From the NCBI GenBank assembly GCA_900549005.1, contig URMT01000021.1:1-20974 (forward strand): a stretch of DNA of 20,974 nt, in the 5' to 3' direction. The stretch is from an uncultured Eubacteriales bacterium (GTDB lineage Bacteria > Bacillota > Clostridia > Christensenellales > Borkfalkiaceae). The notes below the pieces were generated by a model. The model did not search any database and was not told where the DNA came from. It worked only from the letters and a program-made list of their open reading frames with translations. Below are positions 13,876-20,901 of the stretch, one piece after another (the stretch's first letter is position 1; every line of letters starts with the position of its first letter). A program made the translations under genes and the position numbers.

Positions 13876-14700
13876 TCACATATTTTCGCGCTTTGCGTAA
13901 AAAAGATATTGCTGCATATACCCCGCGTCGTCGCCGAACAGTTCGCAGAAATAGGCGTTTATCCTGTTCCTGTCTTTCAGCGTGCCGCCAAAGTCCTCGC
14001 GGTACAGCTTCTCTATCCACGTATCCACGGGAAAGCACTCCCTGCGCCCGAACCCGAAAAGGCTTATGCAGTCTGCAACCTTGGGCCCTATGCCTATGTA
14101 CGTCAAAAGCTGTTTTTTGAGCTGAGGAGTGGGCAGGGGGAACAGGTGGTCTATGCCCTCTGCGGCAATTCTTTCCGACGTGGCGGCAAGGTAGGCGTCG
14201 CGGTAGCCCGCGCCCAGTTGTTTATAAAATTCTGCGCCCTCTTTTGCCATTGCGCCCGCCGAGGGGAAGGCATAGTATTTTTCGCCCATAAATTCGCGCT
14301 CTTCGCCCAGCGCGCGGCATATGCGCTCTATTATTCCCTTTATCCTCGGTATGTTGTTGTTCTGCGAAATTATGAACGAAAATATCATCTCTTCGGCGTC
14401 CTGATTGAGCAGTCTCAGTCCTGCGCCGCGCTCTGCCCCGCGCGTTAAAAGGGGCACGCCGAAACTTCTCGCCCTTTCGTTGATTGCGGCATAGTCCCGC
14501 CCCAAATCAAAGAATTTGTAAAAATAACCGCCGTCGTCGCACTCTATAAAGGTGCTGTTTTTCTGCGTGTATATGTAGCACGCCTTATCGCGCGAAAAAA
14601 CTTTGTAACCCTCTTTAAAGGGCGCAAAGCGGAAAATCTGTCCGCATTCCAACGTGTCGCGCGCGTTCAGCCAGCGCGCGTCGCATTCCAGCCTGTCCAT
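13876..14700 (-). CDS. ogg: 8-oxoguanine DNA glycosylase/AP lyase (OGG1 type)
   Basis: 274 residues. A bifunctional base-excision repair enzyme that removes 8-oxoG and nicks the abasic site. The N-terminal beta domain includes LNARDTLECGQIFRF, and SFIISQNNNIPRIKGIIERI opens the catalytic helical domain. The helix-hairpin-helix GIGPKVADCISLFGF carries the catalytic Lys207, and Asp226 in FPVDTWIEKLY is the HhH-GPD aspartate. Length and motifs fit the OGG1-like bacterial glycosylases of the Clostridia rather than MutY or Nth (no Fe-S cysteines at the C-terminus). AGAGGA lies 6 bases before the ATG. It is driven by the promoter at 14735-14764 and leads the operon. Confidence 0.93.
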   Translation of the reverse strand: MDRLECDARWLNARDTLECGQIFRFAPFKEGYKVFSRDKACYIYTQKNSTFIECDDGGYFYKFFDLGRDYAAINERARSFGVPLLTRGAERGAGLRLLNQDAEEMIFSFIISQNNNIPRIKGIIERICRALGEEREFMGEKYYAFPSAGAMAKEGAEFYKQLGAGYRDAYLAATSERIAAEGIDHLFPLPTPQLKKQLLTYIGIGPKVADCISLFGFGRRECFPVDTWIEKLYREDFGGTLKDRNRINAYFCELFGDDAGYMQQYLFYAKRENM

Positions 14701-14734
14701 AATTTATCCTCTGTAAAAAACTTCGTTCAACAAA

Positions 14735-14772
14735 ATTTTACCACCCCTGCAAAGGCTTTGTCAATGCAGGGG
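14735..14772 (-). promoter_or_regulatory. SigA-type promoter of ogg with flanking inverted repeat
   Basis: On the minus strand, TTGACA (14764-14759) and TAAAAT (14740-14735) are 18 bases apart: a perfect -35 and a near-consensus -10. An inverted repeat, CCCCTGCA (14744-14751) and TGCAGGGG (14765-14772), spans the spacer and the edge of the -35 box, with CAAAG/CTTTG (14750-14754 and 14756-14760) nested within. It could be a repressor site or a structure in the divergent ogg/gerAA region. Confidence 0.7.
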
Positions 14773-14852
14773 CGTGTATTTTTGCGCGGTGAGGCCGCCA
14801 TATCGCACCGCGGCAAAAAATTTATAATAAAATAACTTTTAACGCAGATAAT

Positions 14853-16298
14853 ATGTGTATGAACACGGTGGAAGAAAGCGTAAAAAAAGTAAAGGACGTG
14901 CTTGTTTCAGCGGACGTAATAACCTATCCTTTCGCCTCGGTCGCGGGCAAAAAATTCTGCCTGGTGTACGTGGACGGACTGGTTGAAAAGCCCCAGCTCG
15001 GCGAACTTGTGGTAAAGCCGCTTGCCGCGGCAAAAAAGGACGCCACGGCGGACGACGTGCGCCCCGTGCTCGCCTCGCCCGAGGTGAAGGAGAGCGACGA
15101 CTTCAAAACCTGCATAGATGAAATTTCTTACGGCGCTGCCGTGCTGTTTATTGACGGCGAAAGCACGTTTTTTATAATAGGCCTCACCAAGCCGCCCGGA
15201 AGAGCTGTTGCCGAACCTCCCACGCAGATTGCCGTAAAGGGCCCGCGCGAGGGGTTTACAGAAGATTTGAAGGTAAACTGCGCGCTGGTCAGGAAGCGCC
15301 TTAAATCAGAAAAACTGCGTATGGATACCGTGCGCACGGGCAGAAGGTCAGATACGGCCGTCACCGTGTGCTATATAGACGGCGTGTGCGACCCCGATAT
15401 ACCAAAAAAACTCAAAGAGCAAATAGGGGGTACCGAGCCCGACATAGTCGCCGACTCGTCATACGTGGGCAGATTCGTGTCGTCGCGTCCGCGCTCGCTC
15501 TTCAAGCGCTGCGGCACGTGCGAAAAGCCCGATATATTCTGCGCCAAGCTGAGCGAGGGCAGGGTGGGTATGATTGTGGACGGCTCGCCGATAGCCGTAA
15601 CCGTGCCCTATATGCTGGTGGAGGATTTTCAGTCGTCGGAAGATTATTACATCTCGTCGTACCGCGCCAGCATACTCCGCTTTCTGCGTGCGGTGGCGGT
15701 GCTTGTGGGCGTGCTCCTTCCCGCAATGTATGTGGCGGCTCAGCTCTTCAAATTGCAGCTCATTCCCTTCAAACTGCTCCTCAATATATCAAGTTCTGTG
15801 TCTGGCCTGCCGCTTTCGCCGAGTATAGAGATGTTTTTAACGCTCTTCGTGCTGGAAGTTTTAAACGAGGCCTCTATCCGTATGCCAAAGTACGTGGGGC
15901 TGGCGATATCCATAGTCGGCGCTCTGGTGCTGGGCGAAACGGCAGTTACAGCGGGAATAGTGTCCACTCCCGCGATAATTATCGTCGCCTTTTCCGCCAT
16001 ATGCCTGTATGTTGTGCCCGACCTCGTCGAAACCACAACCACCCTGCGCTGGATATTTCTTATAATCTCGGGCAGCATAGGCACGTTCGGCATAGTGTTG
16101 TTTGCGGCGTTTTTATTGTGCTACCTCGTAACCGAACAGGCTTACGGCGTGCCGCTCACGGCGCCCTTTTCGCCGCTTGTCGCGCACGATATGTCAGACG
16201 GGCTTTTAAAGCGCGATATGTACGCCCTTTCAGAGCGCCCCAAGGCGCTGCGCAGCAAAAATAAGGTGCGGCTTAAACGAAAAAACAAACAAAAATAA
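14853..16298 (+). CDS. gerAA: Spore germination receptor subunit A (GerAA/GerA family)
   Basis: 481 residues, the typical length. The soluble N-terminal domain (about 1-270) has DEISYGAAVLFIDGEST and FTEDLKVNCALVRKRLK (family GFTEdl...N..liR.Rl). Four to six membrane segments run from about 276 to 430 (LRFLRAVAVLVGVLLPAMYV onward, including LFVLEVLNEASIRMP and GLAISIVGALVLGETAV). The tail has APFSPLVAHDMSDGLLKRDM. GerA-family A subunits sit in the spore inner membrane and, with B and C, detect germinants; recent work on Bacillus GerA describes it as a nutrient-gated channel. ATG 14853 or 14859 is possible; neither has a strong ribosome binding site. TATAATA (14823-14829) lies just upstream, without a clear -35. 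It leads the ger cluster. SpoVAF is a paralogous alternative, but the B and C subunits downstream argue against it. Confidence 0.94.
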   Translation: MCMNTVEESVKKVKDVLVSADVITYPFASVAGKKFCLVYVDGLVEKPQLGELVVKPLAAAKKDATADDVRPVLASPEVKESDDFKTCIDEISYGAAVLFIDGESTFFIIGLTKPPGRAVAEPPTQIAVKGPREGFTEDLKVNCALVRKRLKSEKLRMDTVRTGRRSDTAVTVCYIDGVCDPDIPKKLKEQIGGTEPDIVADSSYVGRFVSSRPRSLFKRCGTCEKPDIFCAKLSEGRVGMIVDGSPIAVTVPYMLVEDFQSSEDYYISSYRASILRFLRAVAVLVGVLLPAMYVAAQLFKLQLIPFKLLLNISSSVSGLPLSPSIEMFLTLFVLEVLNEASIRMPKYVGLAISIVGALVLGETAVTAGIVSTPAIIIVAFSAICLYVVPDLVETTTTLRWIFLIISGSIGTFGIVLFAAFLLCYLVTEQAYGVPLTAPFSPLVAHDMSDGLLKRDMYALSERPKALRSKNKVRLKRKNKQK

Positions 16299-16300
16299 CG

Positions 16301-16336
16301 GCGTGTGCGCACCGCATAGGGGTGGCGCGCACACGC
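16301..16336 (+). other. Hairpin between gerAA and gerAB
   Basis: GCGTGTGCGC (16301-16310) pairs perfectly with GCGCACACGC (16327-16336). No T-tract follows, so it is not a standard terminator. In a polycistronic mRNA it could adjust the ratio of A to B subunits or be a processing site. The gerAB ribosome binding site follows 5 bases later. Confidence 0.5.
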
Positions 16337-16359
16337 AATACGGGAGGTAAAAAAACGGA

Positions 16360-17460
16360 ATGAAGGCAAAACTTTGTACGCGGCAGGTATGCTTTATAAT
16401 GTTTGCGTATTCTGCGGCGGGAAAACTTTTAATGCTGCCCGCGCTTCTGTCTTACTACTGCGGCCCCGACCTCGTCTTTCCCGCGCTTGCAATCTATTGC
16501 GTGCAGATTGCCGTGGTGTGGGCGGTGGCTTACGCCTGCTCAAAGACGGACAGAACATTTTTCGGAATGCTCGAAGATACGTTCGGCAAAGTTGTTTCAA
16601 AAATTTTTGCCTGGCTTTTCGCGCTGTTTTTCGCTGCGTGCGCGCTCCTTCCGATGCTCGAACAGAAGCTGTTCGTCCAGTCGATTTTCTACGACACCAT
16701 TCCGTCGCTTATAACCTTTCTGCCGTTCTTTATTCTCTCGGTATACGTCGGGGCAAAGGGGCTCAAAAATGCAGGCAGGGTGGCCGATATCGTGCTTCCG
16801 CTCTTTTCGGCGGCGATGTTGGTGCTTCTTATAATGTCGTTCGGCGAATGTAATTTCAGCTGGCTTCTGCCTGTTTTAAAAACGCCCGCAAACAGCCTTA
16901 TAACGGGCGGCGGATTTGCAATGTATAACTTTGCCGACGGCGCGGTAATGCTTATGCTTGCGGGCAGGTTCAAATACAGAAGGGGCGACGCGGCAAAAAT
17001 AACGATATCGTATGCCGCATCGGCGCTGTTCGTACTGCTGTTTCTGGCTGTTTTTTATTCCATATTTTCCTCGCTTGCGCCCGACCAGTATTTTGCCGTA
17101 AGCAAAATAGCAATATTTTTCAGCGCGCTTTCGCTCGTGGGAAGGGTAGATTTGATTGCCGTCTATACGGTGGAACTGTGTATGCTTTTTGCGCTCATTC
17201 TATATATTCAGCTGAGTGTGACGTGCATATGCGGCGCGCTTGAAAAGGAACAGACGGAGGGCAGAAACGTGCGCCCCGCGTCTGCGGTGGCGTCGCTCGC
17301 AATAAACGCCGTTCTGCTCGCGCTCGTGGTGGTGTTCAACAACAGCTATCTCGTAGTGCAGGCGGTGTACGGCAGGTATCTGTGGGCGGTTTTCCTCGTG
17401 TTCGCGTTCGTTCTGCCGCTCCTTGTCTGGGTGCTGAAAAAGAGGAGCAAGCCGTCGTAA
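16360..17460 (+). CDS. gerAB: Spore germination receptor subunit B (GerAB)
   Basis: 366 residues, about ten membrane segments, APC-superfamily fold. B subunits bind the germinant (amino acid or sugar) in GerA-type receptors. The N-terminus KLCTRQVCFIMFAYSAAGKL matches the usual first-helix pattern with an unwound G-containing segment. The middle carries WLLPVLKTPANSLITGGGFA, the conserved loop after helix 5, and the end is VWVLKKRSKPS. GGGAGGT (16342-16348) lies 11 bases before the ATG, slightly long spacing. It follows gerAA by 61 bases. The germinant cannot be predicted from sequence. Confidence 0.94.
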   Translation: MKAKLCTRQVCFIMFAYSAAGKLLMLPALLSYYCGPDLVFPALAIYCVQIAVVWAVAYACSKTDRTFFGMLEDTFGKVVSKIFAWLFALFFAACALLPMLEQKLFVQSIFYDTIPSLITFLPFFILSVYVGAKGLKNAGRVADIVLPLFSAAMLVLLIMSFGECNFSWLLPVLKTPANSLITGGGFAMYNFADGAVMLMLAGRFKYRRGDAAKITISYAASALFVLLFLAVFYSIFSSLAPDQYFAVSKIAIFFSALSLVGRVDLIAVYTVELCMLFALILYIQLSVTCICGALEKEQTEGRNVRPASAVASLAINAVLLALVVVFNNSYLVVQAVYGRYLWAVFLVFAFVLPLLVWVLKKRSKPS

Positions 17461-17602
17461 ACTGCCTGAACGGATTTTTTAATCGGCTGGCGGCGTAGGC
17501 AGAATAGGACTGGCGGCGTAGGTGGTATACGGCGCGCGGCGCAAACGCGGCGTAGCGCGGAATTATGCGGCGCGGCGGTAATTTTCCGCGCCGCGCGCCC
17601 TT
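17461..17602 (+). other. Non-coding gap after gerAB with direct repeat and hairpin
   Basis: The direct repeat CTGGCGGCGTAGG occurs at 17487-17499 and 17510-17522 (23-base period). A hairpin, GCGGCGCGG (17567-17575) with CCGCGCCGC (17586-17594), is followed by GCGCCCTTTGC, a weak terminator. No open frame with a ribosome binding site is seen. The gap is unusual inside a ger operon, whose genes are commonly close or overlapping. Confidence 0.55.
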
Positions 17603-17633
17603 TGCAAAAAAAACTGCGCATATGCGCATTTTA
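17603..17633 (+). promoter_or_regulatory. Possible SigG-type promoter of gerAC, with an internal palindrome
   Basis: TGCAAA (17603-17608) matches 5 of 6 positions of the SigG -35 consensus TGMATA. After 18 bases, CATTTTA (17627-17633) fits CATNNTA. The 14-bp palindrome TGCGCATATGCGCA (17615-17628) fills the spacer and would be well placed for a regulator. ger operons in Bacillus are SigG-controlled in the forespore. This is motif matching only. Confidence 0.4.
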
Positions 17634-17686
17634 CATAATTCAGGCGGTCGGATTGTTTGAATTCGTGCGGCTGCCGCGGAGGGGCT

Positions 17687-18901
17687 ATGTCAAGGTCGAC
17701 GCTGATGCAAAAAGTGGCAAAGATTGCCTTCATACTTTTGACGGTTGCAATGCTGTTTCTGCTCTTTTCCAACGACTTCGGCCTGGTGGATATCCATAAG
17801 GCCTCGATAGTGGTCGCCGTGGGCGTGGACGTAACCGAATCGGGCTACGAGGTCACGGCGCAGGCCGCCGTTCCCACTCCCGCGCAGGGCGAGGGGAGCG
17901 CCGCATATACACAGGTCACGGGCGAGGGGGTCACGGTGGCGGAGGCGGTGGACGATATTAACGCCAAAACGGGCTTTTACCCCAAACTGGCATTCTGCAA
18001 CCTGGTAATTCTGGGCGAAAACTGCAAAGACAGCGGCCTTTTCACCGTGCTGGACTATTTTTACCGCAACGACTATGTTCCGCTTACCGCGCTTGTGGCT
18101 ATGTGCCGCGGAAGCGCAAAGGAGCTTTTGGGACAGAAGCCTGCCGACGGCGGAATGTCGTCTTCGGCAATCCAGCGCGCTATGAGCGAGGAGCTCAAAA
18201 ATTCGGCGAACGCCTCTACCATAAATTTAAAACTGCTCGCACAGGATGCAAATTCCCCCTCGGCGTCGGCGTATATGCCGTTTATCGAGTCTTCGCAGGG
18301 CGGAAGCGGCGGCGCGACTACTGCCTCATCGGGCGGCTCGTCGGGCAGTTCTTCGGGCAGTTCCGGCGGTCAGTCAAAGAGCGGCGGAAATTCTTCCGCC
18401 GAGTTCACCTGCCGCACAACGGCGGCCTTTTTTAGCGGCGGCTTTATCGGCGTGCTGGACGAAGAGCAGGCATTCGCCCTCAACCTTATGCGCAGTCAGA
18501 TTCGCCTTGCCATAGTCAACGCCGTTTACGAGGACGTGGATTATACCGTCGGGCTAAAAAACAATTCCTGCACTATGCAGATGGCGGTGGAGGAGGGCGC
18601 TCCCGTGCTGACGGTGCGCTATCGCGCCCTTGCAAACGTGCAGTCATCCAAAAGCCGCCCCGCGGCGGAAGGCAGTGCAAATTCGCACCTGGTGGACGAG
18701 GGCGTGCTTAGGGCGGTTTCCGGCGAAATAGAGGAGCGTATGCGCTCGCTCGAAAGTTTCTGCACGCAGAACGGCTGCGACCTGTTCGGCGCCGAAAGAA
18801 TGCTTTATCAGCGCTTTTATTCCGATTATCAGCTTTTAAAGGGCGGCGTTCTGCCCGTTCTGAAAGTAAAGTACGATATAAAAATAAGCAGCGTGCATTA
18901 A
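17687..18901 (+). CDS. gerAC: Spore germination receptor subunit C (GerAC-like, no lipobox)
   Basis: 404 residues. The Ger(x)C domain starts IHKASIVVAVGVDVTESGYEV (about 36-56) and continues VAEAVDDINAKTGFYPKLAFCNLVILG. The C-terminal domain ends SLESFCTQNGCDLFG...VLKVKYDIKIS. C subunits are normally lipoproteins with a Cys just before the domain; here the equivalent place after the hydrophobic segment (about 10-28) reads LLFSNDFGLVDIH, with no cysteine, so anchoring should be by an uncleaved helix. Residues about 202-237 are a low-complexity Ser/Gly linker between the two domains. ATG 17687 is chosen for GGAGGGG (17678-17684); the spacing is short. The TTG-initiated frame from 17657 would add 10 unlikely residues. 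It is separated from gerAB by 226 bases and may have its own promoter. Confidence 0.9.
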   Translation: MSRSTLMQKVAKIAFILLTVAMLFLLFSNDFGLVDIHKASIVVAVGVDVTESGYEVTAQAAVPTPAQGEGSAAYTQVTGEGVTVAEAVDDINAKTGFYPKLAFCNLVILGENCKDSGLFTVLDYFYRNDYVPLTALVAMCRGSAKELLGQKPADGGMSSSAIQRAMSEELKNSANASTINLKLLAQDANSPSASAYMPFIESSQGGSGGATTASSGGSSGSSSGSSGGQSKSGGNSSAEFTCRTTAAFFSGGFIGVLDEEQAFALNLMRSQIRLAIVNAVYEDVDYTVGLKNNSCTMQMAVEEGAPVLTVRYRALANVQSSKSRPAAEGSANSHLVDEGVLRAVSGEIEERMRSLESFCTQNGCDLFGAERMLYQRFYSDYQLLKGGVLPVLKVKYDIKISSVH

Positions 18902-19006
18902 AGTGTTGTTTTATTTCGCAATTAAAACTTATCATAATCCCGCATTTTTGTATATAAAATACTGCAAAATCTTAAATTGGAGCAAATAAAACTTTGCGAT
19001 AGAATA

Positions 19007-19046
19007 AGGTGCGGACGGCATTTGCCGTCCGCACCTCTTTCTTTCG
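19007..19046. terminator. Bidirectional terminator between gerAC and the minus-strand membrane protein gene
   Basis: AGGTGCGGACGGCA (19007-19020) pairs with TGCCGTCCGCACCT (19023-19036). The + strand continues CTTTCTTTC and the - strand TATTCTATC. It sits between convergent genes, about 105 bases after gerAC and 50 bases after the minus-strand stop. The 18902-19006 stretch before it is AT-rich and holds no gene I can support. Confidence 0.8.
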
Positions 19047-19085
19047 GGAAAAGATTTTGTTTTTGCCCGTCTGCGCCGCGGCCGT

Positions 19086-19667
19086 TTATTCGCCGCTTTG
19101 GCTTTCTTCTGCCTGTTCGGTGGCGCTGTCGCCTTCGGTTTCCGCTATGGCGTTGCCGCAAAGTTTTTCTGCCGCCTCGGCAATCATCGCGCATTCCAGC
19201 TCGGTGGCGCTGCCGCTGTAAGTTTCTATTATTTCGGCAATCTTATCTTTCAGTTCGTCGCCTTTCACGTCTTCGGCCGCCCCGGCAATTTTTTCGGCAC
19301 ATTGCTTTTTGCTGTCCTCGGCCACCAGGCCGTCAAGCATCTCTTCAATGGCGCCGTCGGCGCCGTCCGCGCTTCCTCCGCCAAAAAATTTGTCTGCCAG
19401 AATACACAACAGCACCGTAAGCGTGCCCACCGAAAGCCCGTGTTCGCTCACGGAAGAAAGGTTGCTGAATATGTACAGCGCATCCTGCTGTAAAATACTT
19501 TCGTAAATTACATACATTGCAGTCCCCGCAAGGTAGGCAATCACGGTCACCGCTCTCGGCCTGTCTTTCAGCAAAAATCTTTTAATCAGCGCGCAGATTG
19601 CGGCGTTTGCAAGCGAAATAAGCACAACGTCAAGCCCGTAGCCCGAAATAAGTTCATAAAACTCCAT
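19086..19667 (-). CDS. Three-TM protein with acidic helical tail, unknown function
   Basis: 193 residues; I do not recognise a family. Hydrophobic segments lie at about 10-29, 39-58 and 77-93. A soluble C-terminal half (about 95-193) is rich in Ala, Glu and Asp and predicted helical, ending AEESQSGE. The layout (short membrane part, long charged helix) recalls some phage-type holins or membrane anchors, but no motif supports that. AAAGGAGAGG lies upstream of the ATG with 12-base spacing. A TATAAT-like box on the minus strand (19778-19773) lies about 105 bases upstream without a clear -35. It stands alone between gerAC and trmB. Confidence 0.72.
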   Translation of the reverse strand: MEFYELISGYGLDVVLISLANAAICALIKRFLLKDRPRAVTVIAYLAGTAMYVIYESILQQDALYIFSNLSSVSEHGLSVGTLTVLLCILADKFFGGGSADGADGAIEEMLDGLVAEDSKKQCAEKIAGAAEDVKGDELKDKIAEIIETYSGSATELECAMIAEAAEKLCGNAIAETEGDSATEQAEESQSGE

Positions 19668-19942
19668 AATACGTTACGTCCTCTCCTTTAAAGGGGGAAC
19701 ATATCGCAGATGTCGCGCATAAGCCCGCGCCTTGCGGCGCGCCGACGCAGTAAGTGGCGTATTGCGTGTTTAATTATACTTTGTTACCCCCTTTTTAATA
19801 TTACTTCTTTCACCCGACGGTTATTTATAACGCGCCGCCCGCCCTTAAAAACGCCAAAATTAAAAATAAAACTTGGCAAAATTTTTATAATTTTCACATA
19901 AAAACCTTGACTTGAAAACGGCGTGGGTAGCTTTCAATTTTA
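19668..19942. other. AT-rich gene-free divergent region
   Basis: No coding region is supported. It contains the minus-strand TATAAT-like box at 19773-19778 and, from about 19850, a strongly A/T-rich tract (AAAATTAAAAATAAAACTTG). A TTGACT at 19908-19913 on the + strand has no -10 partner before repeat copy C. Confidence 0.4.
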
Positions 19943-20041
19943 GGTTTCTCCACTCGCTTACGCTCGGTCGAAATGACAGCGGTACAACAAGGAGAGGTTT
20001 TGTCATTTCGACTAAGGGCGTAGCCCGCACGGAGAAATCTC
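19943..20041. repeat. Palindromic intergenic repeat, copy C (halves in reversed order)
   Basis: The right-hand half (GGTTTCTCC ... GTCGAAATGACA, 19943-19978) comes first. After 22 bases follows a left-hand half (TGTCATTTCGAC ... GGAGAAATCTC, 20001-20041). In copy A the order is left then right. The TGTCATTTCGAC ends therefore face each other inside (19967-19978 and 20001-20012), as if two elements met end to end or recombined. Confidence 0.85.
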
Positions 20042-20109
20042 TTATGTGTTATTTTTTTCAGCGGTAAAGCGCAAGGCGGGCGGTTTTTCGGCCGTCAATT
20101 TTTTAAGAG

Positions 20110-20146
20110 CGCGCCCCGCGTTTTTGTTTGCAAAACGCGGGGCGCG
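20110..20146. other. 15-bp perfect hairpin overlapping the trmB promoter region
   Basis: CGCGCCCCGCGTTTT (20110-20124) pairs with AAAACGCGGGGCGCG (20132-20146) around the loop TGTTTGC. No T-tract follows on either strand. A candidate -35 (TTGTTT, 20124-20129) lies in the loop, and a candidate -10 (TATGTT, 20147-20152) follows the stem with 17-base spacing, so the structure may influence trmB transcription as DNA. Confidence 0.5.
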
Positions 20147-20164
20147 TATGTTAAACTTATTGCT

Positions 20165-20833
20165 ATGAGAATGCACAGAAAGGATAATCTTGAAGCGCGC
20201 CTTCTGGCGTGCGCCGACGTGATGACCGCCGCCGACCTCACCGAAAAGAATATGAAGGTTGCGGCGCAGATGAAGGACTATATCAACTTTGCTACGGTCT
20301 TTGGTAATTCTGCCCCCGTCCACCTTGAAATAGGCTGCGGCAAGGGCGGCTTTGTATGTGGAATGGCGCGCCTTCATCCCGATATAAATTTTGTGGCGGT
20401 GGAGCGCGTTTCAAACGTAATAATCACCGCGTGCGAGGCGGTAAAACAGCAGGGCATAAAAAACGTACACTTCATAAACTGCCCCGCCGAAGTTCTGCCC
20501 CGATACATAAGGGAGGGGAGCATACAGCGCATCTACCTCAACTTTTCCGACCCTCTCCCCAAGCTCGGCTACTCGTCCCAGCGCCTCACCAACCCGCGCT
20601 TTTTGGGTATATATAAGGCTATGCTTGCAGAGGGAGGGGAGCTGTGGCAAAAGACTGATAACGAGGCGTTCTTCGAATATTCCTTGCAGAGCTTTGAAGA
20701 GTGCGGCTGGACGATGAAGGATGTCTGCCGCGACCTCGCCGCGCACCCCTTTGCGGGCAATGTTGTAACCGAGCACGAAAAAAAGTTTATGGAAGAGGGC
20801 CGCAAAATTTTCCGCGTCGTTGCGGCGCCCTGA
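20165..20833 (+). CDS. trmB: tRNA (guanine-N7)-methyltransferase
   Basis: 222 residues, the usual length. It methylates G46 in the tRNA variable loop using SAM. SAM motif I is LEIGCGKGGFV (54-64), followed by FVAVERV with the ribose-binding Glu. The catalytic region is LNFSDPLPKLGYSSQRLTNP (125-144), and QKTDNEAFFEYS and VTEHEKKF (201-208) complete the family pattern. The motif is normally NFSDPWPK followed by a Lys/Arg-rich stretch; here Trp is Leu and several basic residues are replaced, a divergence noted separately. ATG 20165 or 20171 is possible; neither has a Shine-Dalgarno sequence, and the putative -10 lies only 12 bases upstream, so the mRNA may be near-leaderless. Confidence 0.92.
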   Translation: MRMHRKDNLEARLLACADVMTAADLTEKNMKVAAQMKDYINFATVFGNSAPVHLEIGCGKGGFVCGMARLHPDINFVAVERVSNVIITACEAVKQQGIKNVHFINCPAEVLPRYIREGSIQRIYLNFSDPLPKLGYSSQRLTNPRFLGIYKAMLAEGGELWQKTDNEAFFEYSLQSFEECGWTMKDVCRDLAAHPFAGNVVTEHEKKFMEEGRKIFRVVAAP

Positions 20834-20901
20834 ATTTTGTGCGGCGTTCCCGAAAGTGTGTTTGATTGCTTTTGAGTTGTCAGTGTTGATTGATTTCGTG
20901 T

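Noticed and set aside
15368..16264. 298-codon + frame inside gerAA
   Set aside because: It is an out-of-frame shadow; the Arg/Gly/His-rich translation has no membrane segments or motifs, whereas gerAA in the other frame is clear.
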